Source of the DNA: Chaetoderma sp. LZ-2023a
Lineage: Eukaryota > Mollusca > Caudofoveata > Chaetodermatida > Chaetodermatidae
NCBI GenBank assembly: GCA_034401795.1
Contig: JAVVLW010001440.1
Coordinates: 395,501-459,500 of the forward strand
Direction of reading: 5' to 3'
Length of the DNA: 64,000 nt
Numbering within the stretch: the stretch's first letter is position 1; every line of letters begins with the position of its first letter. This document shows positions 13,301-23,640 of the stretch, in pieces. Below the pieces are notes generated by a model. It was not told the origin of the DNA. It ran no database searches and saw nothing but the letters and a program-made list of their open reading frames with translations. Made by a program: the position numbers and the translations under genes.

Positions 13301-13512
13301 TTAATTAGGGATATAGTTGCAATGGTGCATACTAACCGTTAATTCATCTACACACATGTAGGTTGTGTTTTTGTTTATTTTGAAGGTTGTTTGACTGGCA
13401 TATTTATTGACTAATTTGCAAATAATTTTGGATGAATCTCTTGCAACCTGCTCTTGAGCAACTATGACCACGAGGAGTAACCAGCTTGCAAATAGTATGT
13501 CCAATATCATTG
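13301..13512 (-). CDS. Candidate signal-peptide exon (hypothetical)
   Basis: A minus-strand frame beginning at an ATG at 13512 starts MILDILFASWLLLVVIVAQ, a short N-terminus, a hydrophobic core and a polar region, as in a secretory signal peptide. It runs about 70 codons to a stop at 13301. The frame is also open upstream, and the opposite strand has open frames, so coding is not proven. No family is recognised. If real it could be the first exon of a minus-strand gene continuing toward the open frame at 13050-13190, but no splice sites were convincingly identified. Confidence 0.22.
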
Positions 13513-13894
13513 TGGACGGGAAACATGTCACGTTACGTTGAGCAATAGTTGTGACTGACGAGTAAGGGCCGTTTCTGTTGGCGGTAAACACGTACCGGCG
13601 AACGCCTGGCAAGGGGAGAGGTCGCGTTCTGATCAAGAAGTCGTTGAGATTGGAGAAAGAAAACAATTTGTTATTGTTTATATTGCACCGACCCCACCGT
13701 CGCACCCCACCCCATCCACCCCACCTCCAGATGGATGTTCCACTATACCAGAGAGGAGGGGAATTCCCATCGTAAACTGCCGGCTGTGGTAAGCGGGATG
13801 CAGCTGCATCTAAAGATATTGGGTTTTCGACAGCCAGGCCTCCATAGACGCCAAACCAATATTCTTCAGATCTGGGGTGGGTGGGAACAATCAC

Positions 13895-14588
13895 TATATA
13901 TTACGTCCGAGCACCGAAATATAACTTATTAATTCTGTAATAACCTTCTCTTAAACGTATGTATGGTATACATAGCGAGCAACCTAAACGGTAGCAGGTA
14001 AAACATAATGAGAAACATATGGTCTATATCCTATCTAATGGTACGTTAATGTTTGCGGATATATATTGGATGGGTTCTAGCCACCAGAAAGAACTGACTA
14101 TAAACTAATCTAAATTGCTACCATAGAATTCAGATACTAACCAGATAATACACACAGATATTTTAACTTTGTTGTCGAGATGTTAGGCAGATGTGATTTT
14201 ATCTGCCGTAGAGGCTAACTCCAATATCCAGGTATCAATTGGACTGAAGTGACCGATGTGCTAACAGCGATAAAGCTGAGATTAATAACCATTGCCCTCA
14301 CGATTTTGTCACGTAAAATTGTTTCAGATTTGCCATATTTTTCGGATTTTCATATCATGGATACGTTTTGGAATCCTTTCTTATGCCAAAACTTTTGTCA
14401 AATCGGACCAGTAGTTTTCAAGAAATCCTAGGATAGTTGACTTGATCCGACTGCGATCCGAGAAATGAATCGGATCATGGCCAATGTCTGGACATTCTCT
14501 CCTGCTGGAAGATCCTGTGCTGTGTTACATGCTGAGCCTAATCGTAGCAGTCGGTTTTCAAAACAGAGCTCCGGGGATTTGTGATGAC
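13895..14588. other. Intergenic or outer transposon sequence
   Basis: No gene is recognised. Between 14230 and 14590 the sequence is smoother and could belong to the transposon to its right, but no matching copy is found on the other flank. Confidence 0.4.
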
Positions 14589-14592
14589 AAAT

Positions 14593-14800
14593 GCAAGGGA
14601 AAGGCTTCTCCCTATAGTCCAGTCAATCTAGGCCAAAAATATTTTAACCCGGAACAAATTGCAACATAATTTTTTTACCTCGCCCAGTGTATAGGGGGCC
14701 ATCATGTACAACATATCAAAAGTCCTCCAAAATTCCAATAGGGGAAAGGGTAAAATTTGCATAATTATTGCCAGATTTGGGCCATTTCACCTGAAAAATT
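14593..14800 (+). repeat. Left inverted repeat of the XPG-CXC transposon
   Basis: Aligns with the reverse complement of 17565-17785. The strongest block is 'acatatcaaaagtcctccaa' near 14709-14730, with 'gaacaaattgcaaca' at about 14651. Confidence 0.75.
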
Positions 14801-15070
14801 CATTTTTCTTTATTTCTTTAAAACCGGTATGTAATATATGTGTGACTGGGTATTTTTGGACTTTTTTAGTAATAAATGAATACGATTGACATATTCTCCA
14901 CAAATTAAATGTATTGTGTTATGCCCTTGCATGAATTTACCTAATACCATCATTGATATTAATACAATACATATTATATTTTATTATGTCACGGTATTGT
15001 GTGTTTCTAAGCTAAGCTAAGATGAAATAGTATGGCATAGGTACCTGGTTTCTACTAATTTCATCTTGCA

Positions 15071-17313
15071 TCAATTATCCAAGTCATCTTCCTCAATGAG
15101 CGTTATTGAATTCGAGCAACTGAGACCCTTACAGTCTTAGCAGGCGGATGTGCAGCTGAGCCCATGTTTTCTACAGGTGCATCTCTTTGATTCACAGCCA
15201 GTTTTGCAGCTGCATCTAAATGAATACAGTAAATCGTCAGGTGCTGCCAGCATGTCAGTCTTAACAGGCAGCATTTGGTGGTTGAGAACTTTCCAGCCCC
15301 ATTCTGTTGGATCCATATCTCCAGCATCTCCTCTCCAAACTTGAATTTGGTAGTACACGCGAAGACTGTGAAACTTTGCGGATGCGGGTGTTGGTGGTAA
15401 ATCTCGTGCTTCAACATACTTGGAACTTTTTGCAACCTTCTCCCTGAATCGCTTGTACCGCAAAGCAACTAGACTATCCATTGAAGTGCCATTGTATAGA
15501 ATAAGCATTGCCTTCTCACCTGCTTTTATCACGTCATCTTTATTCGCATTACTCATTGTAAACACTTCAGCAATTTGAGAGAGTTCTTTGCAGCACTGGA
15601 TTTTGCTAAGGGATGCAGATTTTCCAATTCCATAAAGCCTAGATGTTGAGTCACAGCCAAGGATAGCATGGATAAATAACAGCTGTGAACACAAACAGAA
15701 CCCGAGTTTTTCCTTTGCCATTTTGATATTCCACAGTCGGGGTTTCTTTGCATTTTGCTTTGGCTCTGGTCTGAAAAATAGCTGACAGCCATTCATATCA
15801 GTATGGTATAGAAGCAACACCAGTAGGTCGGTATCGTCTCCAACAAGAGCAGTATTTGTTGACTTTGAAGCCAAGATAGCCGTTTGCGTAATTAAGACAT
15901 CAGCATCGCCGCTGGCCTTTATTGTTAAGCATCCAGCCTGTTCGAGAGATGAACTTAAGATTGATATGAACCGATGTTTGTTCTGCTTGTTACTAAGAAA
16001 ATCAGGCTTACTCAGAGTTACAACTGTTTGCGGAGTCAGTACAACAGTTGCGCCTGATCCACGAGTTCGCCTCTTATGTGTTACATCTTTTATGTCTGGG
16101 CCTTGGTCATAACCATCAAAAACTACAATAGCCTTTCCATATTTGCTTATGCAATATTTTACATATCTTTGACAAACATTTGCAAATGTCTCTCCACTCT
16201 GCCATGGAACACGGTGTAATAGAGCTCCTCCATCAAGCACATAGTGGACAGAATCTGGAAGGACTGCATCTTCATTTTGAATTAATTTCCACAATGCATC
16301 AGCAAGTTCCGGCTTATTCGCTTCCCATGGAAGAGATGAATTATCAAAGAGTGCGGGTGGATGAGTGCACAACTCATACTCAAAATAAGATGCTGGATTC
16401 CCTTTTGATCCATTTGTAGCAATTAAACAGAGTCTTTGAAATAGGAGTTGTGGATCAATTTGTACACATTCATCATCAATCTTGAGAGATGGTTTGGATG
16501 CTAAGGTAATAGCTTGTCTCTTTCCATTCACAGTGCTAATAAATATTTCATCGCCATAATTATCTTTTATTTTATCCTGCATGTATTTTGTACTGTATGT
16601 TTTATTCTCTTTATCATCGAGATACTCTTGCATTTTATTAACGAGGTCGTGCAGGGTCAGCTGCTCATCATCATTATTTTCAAGAAATGCCATTGTCGCA
16701 CTAAATGCTCTTACTCTGTCCAAGTCTTCTGGCCTTCCATGTTTTTGGGATGAGCAAGATGAGTGCAGCTGAGGGATATTTTTCATGGTTCGAGAATTTA
16801 CGCTGCAGCTTTGATGGTATACGGCAGTGACAACACATAAATCCGGCGTGAAGGCAAGCCGTCCAGCTACAAGTTTTCCCCATTCGTCTTTTCTCTGCTC
16901 ACAGGCCTCGGCGATACTACATTGAAAGTCATGAGTACTTACTGGATAAATATCATAGCCACGTTTCTTTCCATCTTGAATTTTTGCAGGGTATCCGCAT
17001 AGCAAACAATGTTCACTAAAATTGAATGTTGGACTTTCTGAACGGAGTGGTCGCATGGGTGGCGGAGATTGTTCAATTTCTCTGCGTCACGGGCAATCCG
17101 CTTGGGATCAATGAACTCCCGTCGACATTTTACATGAACCCTCTGTCCTACTTCAGCTATGACATCGCTTTCACGGGCTCTGCTAGCATTGTTAATACCG
17201 TCACAGCCTTTAACTCGAAGCTTAACAGTTTGTGAGCCATTTTCTAGGCTCTGGTTACAAATAACGCATGTATCTAAATCCATGTCCATATTCTGATTGA
17301 ATTGTATAGACAT
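15071..17313 (-). pseudogene. FEN1/XPG-like nuclease with CXC motif, broken
   Basis: A multi-domain protein on the minus strand, about 740 codons. The N-terminal part (17313 to about 17060) has CVIC and HVKC, and the main frame (17056-15140, 639 codons) continues with CLLC and YHQSC, together a paired zinc-binding region. Residues 310-480 of the main frame look like a FEN1/XPG nuclease core: VFDGYDQGPD, ASGDADVLI, LVGDDTDLL, and a helix-hairpin-like LGCDSTSRLYGIGKS. Residues 615-639 begin a tesmin/TSO1 CXC motif (CSCKTGCESKRCTC). Two lesions are visible: a frame change near 17060 separating the zinc region, and a TAA at 15137-15139 inside the CXC motif, after which the same frame continues (DCKGLSCSN) to a natural-looking stop at 15071. 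The element context suggests a transposase-associated nuclease. The catalytic role is inferred. Confidence 0.75.
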
Positions 17314-17564
17314 TTATTCAAATTGTGAGATAAAAGTGAAAATTAAAATGCAATTTATTTTAGATAAAATTTTAAAAGCGAAAAACAAAATTAAACTTAC
17401 TTTAAATATAATTTTTTTAAATTACCCCGGCCCTGTGCATACAACCATATTTAATCTGTGGTTTGGAGAATTTGTACAAGTGGTCCAAGGCAATATTGCC
17501 AATTGCTTACTGTCTTCCGTGACCATGAAATTCAGAGCTTAGACAACATTTCTACTTCGTTTAT

Positions 17565-17785
17565 TTGCGGAATGAAGCAGGTAAGGGAAGTTTCATTATT
17601 CGGATAATAGCGATAGCTAAATATGCGAATTTACCCACTTTCCCATCGAGGGATTTTGGAGGACTTTTGATATGTGACACCTGGCAGTCCCATGAATGCC
17701 GCAGAAAAGAAATAAATTCTGTTGCAATTTGTTCTAGGTTAATTTGTAGTTTTACTGGACTACTAGAGACGAATAGGTCATCCCT
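17565..17785 (-). repeat. Right inverted repeat of the XPG-CXC transposon
   Basis: Inverse partner of 14593-14800; 'ttggaggacttttgatatgt' at about 17656 and 'tgttgcaatttgttc' at about 17720 are the best blocks. Confidence 0.75.
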
Positions 17786-17790
17786 TCTGG

Positions 17791-18094
17791 CATGAATTAT
17801 GGCATGCACTAGACAATAGCTAACTTACAGATCATTTCCTTTAACCAATTGCACTACCTCTCTGTAGAGTCTAGCTAACTCTAATTATCTTTAAAACATC
17901 GAGATATGCGCCGACAACGTTCCCATCGGCTAGCGTGTAATCTCTTACCAGAATAATCCTAATCAATACAATAGCAACATTAATTCTTGTCTCCAGTATT
18001 AAGGAATACTGGCGATAAACATTAAAACCAACTTACACTCAACATCCTTCAAGCGGCACAAGAGAAACAACTCATGATACAAGTATATGATTAA
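17791..18094. other. Intergenic, nothing recognised
   Basis: Short AT-rich interval without ORF or repeat of note. Confidence 0.5.
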
Positions 18095-18430
18095 TAGAGC
18101 GCTCCATTTCTACCTATGCCCCGCCCACGTCTAGCTAAGCGCCGCCCATCATCTACCGCTGTTGGAATCGATTTATATAATTTGAAACCTGAATTCCCAG
18201 ATATTTCGATGTAACTATACAGATGAGCTGTTAAATATTTTGAAACTAACTTCACTGGAGGCTGTCGCGTCAAGTTAGTTTCAAAATATTCAACAGAATA
18301 TTTATTAAATAGTAATTGTATCAAAGACATACAATGTGTACAGTTGGCGGACGTTTCAATGTTCATGACGTTGCTAGATGTTAGTTGAGTATGATGTCAT
18401 ATAATTGAGTCACACATCGGATCCCTCCAT
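18095..18430 (+). repeat. Fold-back MITE family A copy with hairpin
   Basis: Outer box ('ctatgccccgcccacgtct', 'agctaagc', 'ggaatcgattt'), 'aactatacagatgagctgtt', then a compact hairpin ('aatattttgaaactaactt' and 'caagttagtttcaaaatatt') and an inner arm with 'gagtatgatgtcatataatt'. No partner copy follows. Confidence 0.85.
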
Positions 18431-19115
18431 TTTCTATGCACTCGCCGGTTGACTAAAAATACAGGGGAAAATGCACATAAAAGTATAAACCTCGCGGTAA
18501 ATTGTGTCGTCATCAGTTGTGACGTCGTCGTCATCATTAGCATGATCATTGGTATTGTCAGTTTCAGCATTACCGCGTCATTGTTGTTAACATATACGTA
18601 GGGAGATGATGGGGGAGGGCGGGGACAATTATATCCACCTACCCACACCCCACACCCCACCCACCCACACACCCACATACACACATTTTGGATAGGTGAG
18701 GGGGTGGGGCGGGGTTGTTGGTGTGTATATCAGTTTACCCCTCACTCTTTGACTGTCTAAACCTGAAATGCCATATGTGCTCACCAAACATGCAGGAGAA
18801 GCCATCTTAGAATATCTAGATCCTGATAATATTTTATCAATGCCATTATTGCTACTACAATTGTAACTTTCATTTGTCTTCGTTGTATGGCACTGTTCGT
18901 GACATGGTTGATGTTTCTGATTCTGCCGTATCTGCATTGTATTCGTATAATTGAGCGACAAGAATCGTATTAATGAGGGTACATTCGGGGCGGATAGTGT
19001 AGTTCGGATCGCCCGGTCGGATGCGGGCCGTACCATCTAAGCTGGGTACGCGCCGCCCGTCCTGGATTCGTTCCATGCACGCGCCCACCTGGGTAGAGCC
19101 TTAAGCATGTATGGG

Positions 19116-19120
<5 letters not shown>

Positions 19121-19153
<33 letters not shown>
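19121..19153. repeat. (GA)n microsatellite
   Basis: Pure GA run of about 33 bp. Confidence 0.95.
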
Positions 19154-19156
<3 letters not shown>

Positions 19157-19417
19157 GTTCGTTAAAACGCGTAGCGCGCATGCACGCGCTAACTGCTGCA
19201 TTGACAGAGTACGTTTAGCACGTCCAAGAGCGGGTAGCACTTTTAGTGTACCGAGTAGGTACATTGTAATTCTTTATACTCGTTTCCGCCGGATCTGGTA
19301 TGAATCAAGACCAGAATTCGACGGGCCTTTCAAATCTGTTAACTGTTTTAAAGCTAAGTTATCGCCGTTTTCCTCCTTCTAATTATGCTCCGTATATCCC
19401 CATAGCGTCGTAATCGC

Positions 19418-19518
<101 letters not shown>

Positions 19519-19626
19519 TAAATAATCAGTGACTTGTGTAACACGTGACTCACAACGTCATCTTCACATCTATATGTATCACGATATTTAGATAATTGTG
19601 TACACGTCACAGGATTACAGCACGTT

Positions 19627-19695
19627 TATTGGCTGGTTCATCAAGTTCTGATTGGTTGAGGCAGCCAGTTACGACGACACCATGAGTATAAAAGG
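19627..19695 (+). promoter_or_regulatory. Candidate RNA polymerase II promoter (CCAAT boxes + TATA)
   Basis: Two ATTGG motifs (reverse CCAAT) at about 19629 and 19652 precede TATAAAAGG at about 19687, a normal spacing for a core promoter. Transcription would start near 19715 and run into the GC-richer block to the right. It could be an LTR or host promoter; no reading frame directly downstream is recognised. Confidence 0.5.
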
Positions 19696-22039
19696 GGATG
19701 ATTTATGAGGATCGAGAGCATCGTCGGCCGGTGGCCGACCGGTCAGGAACTTTCCAAGCATGGAAACCTGACTGAACAACTGGAGTGGCGAAAACTGAAT
19801 CTAACTACCAGCACCGCTCGAACCGCAAGAAAAGTCGCGCCACGGCACTGTGGACGACATCTTCATAGTGTTACATTGTTCCTGCTTTAATTACCAACTG
19901 CATAGGAACTAATATTACGGTGGACCCTTACGGTCCAGATATGTAATTCTGCATCAAGTAGACCCAACAATGTTCCTCGGTGGATAACTCACCGGATCTG
20001 CCAACCACGCTGAAAAGTGGACTTTCAACCGCGATACTGCATGTCGTATGTGATGATTTAACGTTTTGACCGCAGCCAAGTAATCTTTGCTCGGTGTGCC
20101 TTAAGAGCTAATTGACACACCTGGCACCGTTAAGCTTAAATCGTACGCTTAATTACAACTGTATCAGTAACCCTCCCTGTTAATGGGTTACTTTAACTAT
20201 ACTACTTACCGTTATTATTAACGGACACTTTAGTCATACCGCATCGTGTAGAAGTTACTAGATAATCAGTAGACATTCTTACACTGTGTTTCACTGTTCT
20301 GAGCTTGTACCACTTCTGTCCTGGACCAGCATTACAGAGGCCGTATCCTGCGGAACATCTACATGCGGGATCTGATCCAGTCCACAGAGAACGTGTCAAC
20401 TCACGTCACGAGCATAGTGCCGTATCAATTTCAGTAACATGGTAGCCGCAATTAAGAACGGCTACTGGGTATTCAGGTAACTATACATGATATATTTAAT
20501 TACACCGTCATTAATTACTTCTTAAGGCTATTCATAGAATTAAACCTTAATTACCGTAGTTTTCTCTGTAAACGGTACCGATGACTAACAGGACCGCTAG
20601 TTATAATTTCTTTATTACTGTTCATATTTTCCGTGTTTCACTGTAAGGTGTTTCACTAAACACACCGTATTAGGTCTATCATTATTACTGTTCTGATCAA
20701 TGTATGTACTATTGCTGTTCCGTACTAGGTTAATTTATCATATAGCAAGTAGCCATCAGTTGATATGTTTTGTTTATTTGTAGAAAACCTAGGGCCGCAG
20801 TGCACTTAGGAGATACTATACAGCAGCATTACATATGCATCACGTTTTCCTGCCACCGTCAATATTTCACTAAGGTCGCTGTCCGTGCTATTAACTCTGT
20901 TTAGGCCGGCATGCGATCGCCTAAAACCTGACTATTCTGCTCGATAGGATAGGTTTAATGTGATTAGAGACGGTTTCTTCGTTAGGAGACACATAGTGTA
21001 CGCCTCTTTTCTGGTCGTTGCGGTAATCCAGCCCCGCGCCCCGGCAAGGTTGTGTAAAATTGGACAATTTACCTATATGGCCTCATATTTATAAACTTAT
21101 CATCTTAATTGTTTGGATGTCCCTATCCACACCGTGGGCTGGTCCGACTCTGGGAAACTATAGGAGGTTTCCGAGCGGTGATGGCCAAGGTACAGTGTCA
21201 CACACACCGCCCCTGTATCTTAGGATACTGGTTAGTTAGTTGCACTTGCAAATGTAGGAAACACTGCGAAAACATTGTTATTATTATTATTGCTCTTTAT
21301 CTTTCTTAAGATATTTATCCCGCACCGCAGTGCATATTTAGGCACCTTGGAAATAAACCTAATGTGAGGTCATGAACTTAGCTCCATAGGATTGGTGCCG
21401 GACGAGATATGTATCTCCACCGAATTCTGTATGAATGTCTTGGCAAGATGATGGAATCTGCCACGCACTTGCGGGAAGGACATTTACGGTGGATATCCGT
21501 CTCTCTAACCCCCACCGTAATAACAGGCCAGTTGGAATAAATTTGCTTGTATGAAAAGGTAGCCATCGTCCTGTGATGTTTTATGTGGTCACGGAGCAAG
21601 ATGTCTGGACTCTCAACAGACTCGGATATCTTGCAAAGTGACATGTACGCATGCTGTCTTGAGCACTGATGCCGTGGGGTGTCAGCTCTCAGCGACAGCC
21701 GTATCTAAAGCTAGGTAGGGTACCTGCCATTTGCGGCCTAAACTAGTTCTTGTCTTTTTAAAACATAAATGATAGGTTAGGCATAGAAGAAGGCCCGCAT
21801 AAATAAAAGCGGCACCTACTAGTTCAGTATTATTTGAATTACATAAGACGGTGACTTGGGAATCCTACGGGAATCGCTTGCCCCGTCTTCACGTAAAACA
21901 GCATGCAACACTTTTAATTATAGTTTAACTAGGATGGTCTTTTCCAGCAGCATATTTTGGTTGAACACAGGTTGGCCGCTTTTGTGGTCATCTCTGTCCC
22001 TCCGCTTTTGCGGTGGCAACATTTTCCTTAGACGGAGGC

Positions 22040-22160
22040 CCGCGCGAGGCACCTGCCTCTCGCAAGGATCCAGTGACGGCGGCCCACGTGAGGCTACTAA
22101 TCCTCACCCAAGAAGACAGCACTAGGAGTAATGCCCGCGGGAGGCACAAAGCCTCTCGCC
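22040..22160 (+). repeat. Three tandem GAGGC/GCCTC hairpin units
   Basis: Three successive stem-loops about 45-50 bp apart: GCGAGGC-loop-GCCTCTCGC (22044-22063), GTGAGG-loop-CCTCAC (22088-22107) and CGGGAGGC-loop-GCCTCTCG (22138-22158). Each is preceded by a GCCC(A/G)CG block. The second unit changes both strands of the stem and still pairs, which suggests selection on RNA or DNA structure. Confidence 0.55.
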
Positions 22161-22454
22161 ACTCAAGAGTTTCTTTATCTTCTTCCTTTTCAGCTTAGAG
22201 GTATAATAACTTATATTATGTTAACTAGTGATATCGTATGCGGGATCCTCCTTTGTAGGGGTACCTCTGCGGATCTGCGTGTCTGTGGTACCGCCGGTGA
22301 CTCCACGTTTAAAGGTTGATATGGCTGTTCTATGTTTTGTATTATTTTCATAATATTATATCTCAACAATTGTATAAGAGATATATGTTAATTACTCTTT
22401 AATTAATTTAGCTCACCATAAAAATCTTGTAAGTTCATAAATTACAAAATCGCT

Positions 22455-22724
22455 ATGAACAGGCATACCGGTGACACAAACTCATGGGCAGATACTGTGC
22501 AATTAAATGTTAGCAACAATGGTCGCACGGCCCCACCGGAACGATTGAGTTACACCGGCCCTAGGAGCCGGTTTTTGTTTCCCGCAGGTCAGCGTCGCTC
22601 GGAATCAGTTACCCCGAGACCGAGAGCTGGCCATCATCCTCTGCGTTCGTCACACACATACGGCACGGCGGACATCGTGCAACGACCCGACGCGGCCCCG
22701 CGAGCAACAATAACCTGTCAATGA
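22455..22724 (+). CDS. Hypothetical ORF at end of GC-rich block
   Basis: An 89-codon frame rich in Arg, Pro, Ser and Thr (PRSRFLFPAGQRR; SVTPRPRAGHHP), low in hydrophobic residues, ending just before composition drops back to AT-rich. It could be the start of a retroelement gag-like protein cut off by deletion, but no zinc knuckle or other motif is present. Coding status is uncertain. Confidence 0.25.
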   Translation: MNRHTGDTNSWADTVQLNVSNNGRTAPPERLSYTGPRSRFLFPAGQRRSESVTPRPRAGHHPLRSSHTYGTADIVQRPDAAPRATITCQ

Positions 22725-22740
22725 CAATCTAGCGCCCTCT

Positions 22741-23499
22741 ATTTAATGAATAGTCCAGCAGACAAGGAATATGGTAGATAACACAGTACCATCTATGAAA
22801 GGAAATCAATGAGAATATGATGACTTGCACGCTTCTGGCAAATGGGACATATCACTGTCAAACACTTTTCATGATGGGTCCCGTGGGTCCTAGCTGAGTT
22901 GATTTGCCAATAATATATCATGCTATGAGGGTTTTATCCTGCTTGTATAATGCGTCTTCATAACACATCATATATTAAATTCATAGAATCCTCCTGCAAT
23001 AATTAGAGACAAACTTAGATGAAGAATTTAGGCTCATATTCACACTCAGATAAATTGTTTTCAAAATAAGCTGCATAAGTTACACAGAGACAGTAATGTA
23101 TAATGTAACTGATACTTAAAGTGTATCTAGAATGGAGTTCGCTAGATATTCTCGGCTCTACTCAAGTGCAATTAGCAGGTAAGAAAATGTTAGCGAAGCA
23201 GATCAGATAGACATATGTGTTAATGGAGCGAATTGAATACCATGTACTAGGCAAGACTCGGTAATGATGCAAACTAACGTCTGTATCAGTAAAGATAAGT
23301 TAAGAAAGCGTATTTGAAAACATGTAGCTCCTAAGTGTGACGAATATGTCCATTCTGTGCAGCTGAACACGGACATCAAAGTTCACTCAAGACAATTATG
23401 GCGTCTATTTTAAAATATTGCTAGATGACAGAATATTAGTTTATATCATCCCATCGTATGGTCTAACTATCCGAATACGAACGGTGGAATTAGAAAACC
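22741..23499. other. Intergenic, nothing recognised
   Basis: AT-rich, no ORF of note. Confidence 0.55.
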
Positions 23500-23640
23500 T
23501 ATTTACAAATTAATAAGTATTATGTTGAACATCTTGAAACTAATGTAACTGGGGTGTGTTGTTGCCAATAGATTGAAGCAACATGTCCATGTCTAATTCG
23601 TTTCTAAATATTTAAATACAACCTGCCTAGGAACTGTAAT
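23500..23640 (-). repeat. Fold-back MITE family A fragment
   Basis: Inverted fragment: 'ttaataagtattatgttgaa', 'cttgaaactaatgtaact', a loop with 'gttgttgccaatag', a degraded second stem half, and 'acctgcctagg'. The arms are missing. Confidence 0.65.

Larger units (their letters stand above)
14590..17790 (-). mobile_element. DNA transposon with long diverged TIRs and FEN1/XPG-CXC gene
   Basis: One minus-strand gene (15071-17313) is flanked by inverted repeats of about 200 bp at 14593-14800 and 17565-17785. The repeats share blocks in inverse order: 'agtccagt', 'gaacaaattgcaaca', 'acatatcaaaagtcctccaa', and 'gggaaag' followed by 'gggtaaa'. Their divergence (roughly a quarter of positions by eye) and the broken gene suggest an old copy. 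The outermost termini and the target duplication could not be fixed. A gene with paired zinc knuckles and an XPG-like nuclease recalls the Academ superfamily; this is an inference from domain content. Confidence 0.65.
19620..22740 (+). other. GC-richer block, possible retroelement leader
   Basis: Base composition is visibly richer in G+C and CpG than the flanks from the promoter at 19627 to about 22740, where AT-rich sequence resumes. It contains an AATAAA at about 21352, three hairpin units (22040-22160) and a terminal ORF (22455-22724). No LTR pair, primer-binding site or reverse transcriptase was found. A retroelement 5' region or a host non-coding transcript are both possible. Confidence 0.35.

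Noticed and set aside
16514-16772. Plus-strand hydrophobic ORFs opposite the nuclease gene
   Set aside because: Shadow frames of the minus-strand gene, which has clear domain motifs.
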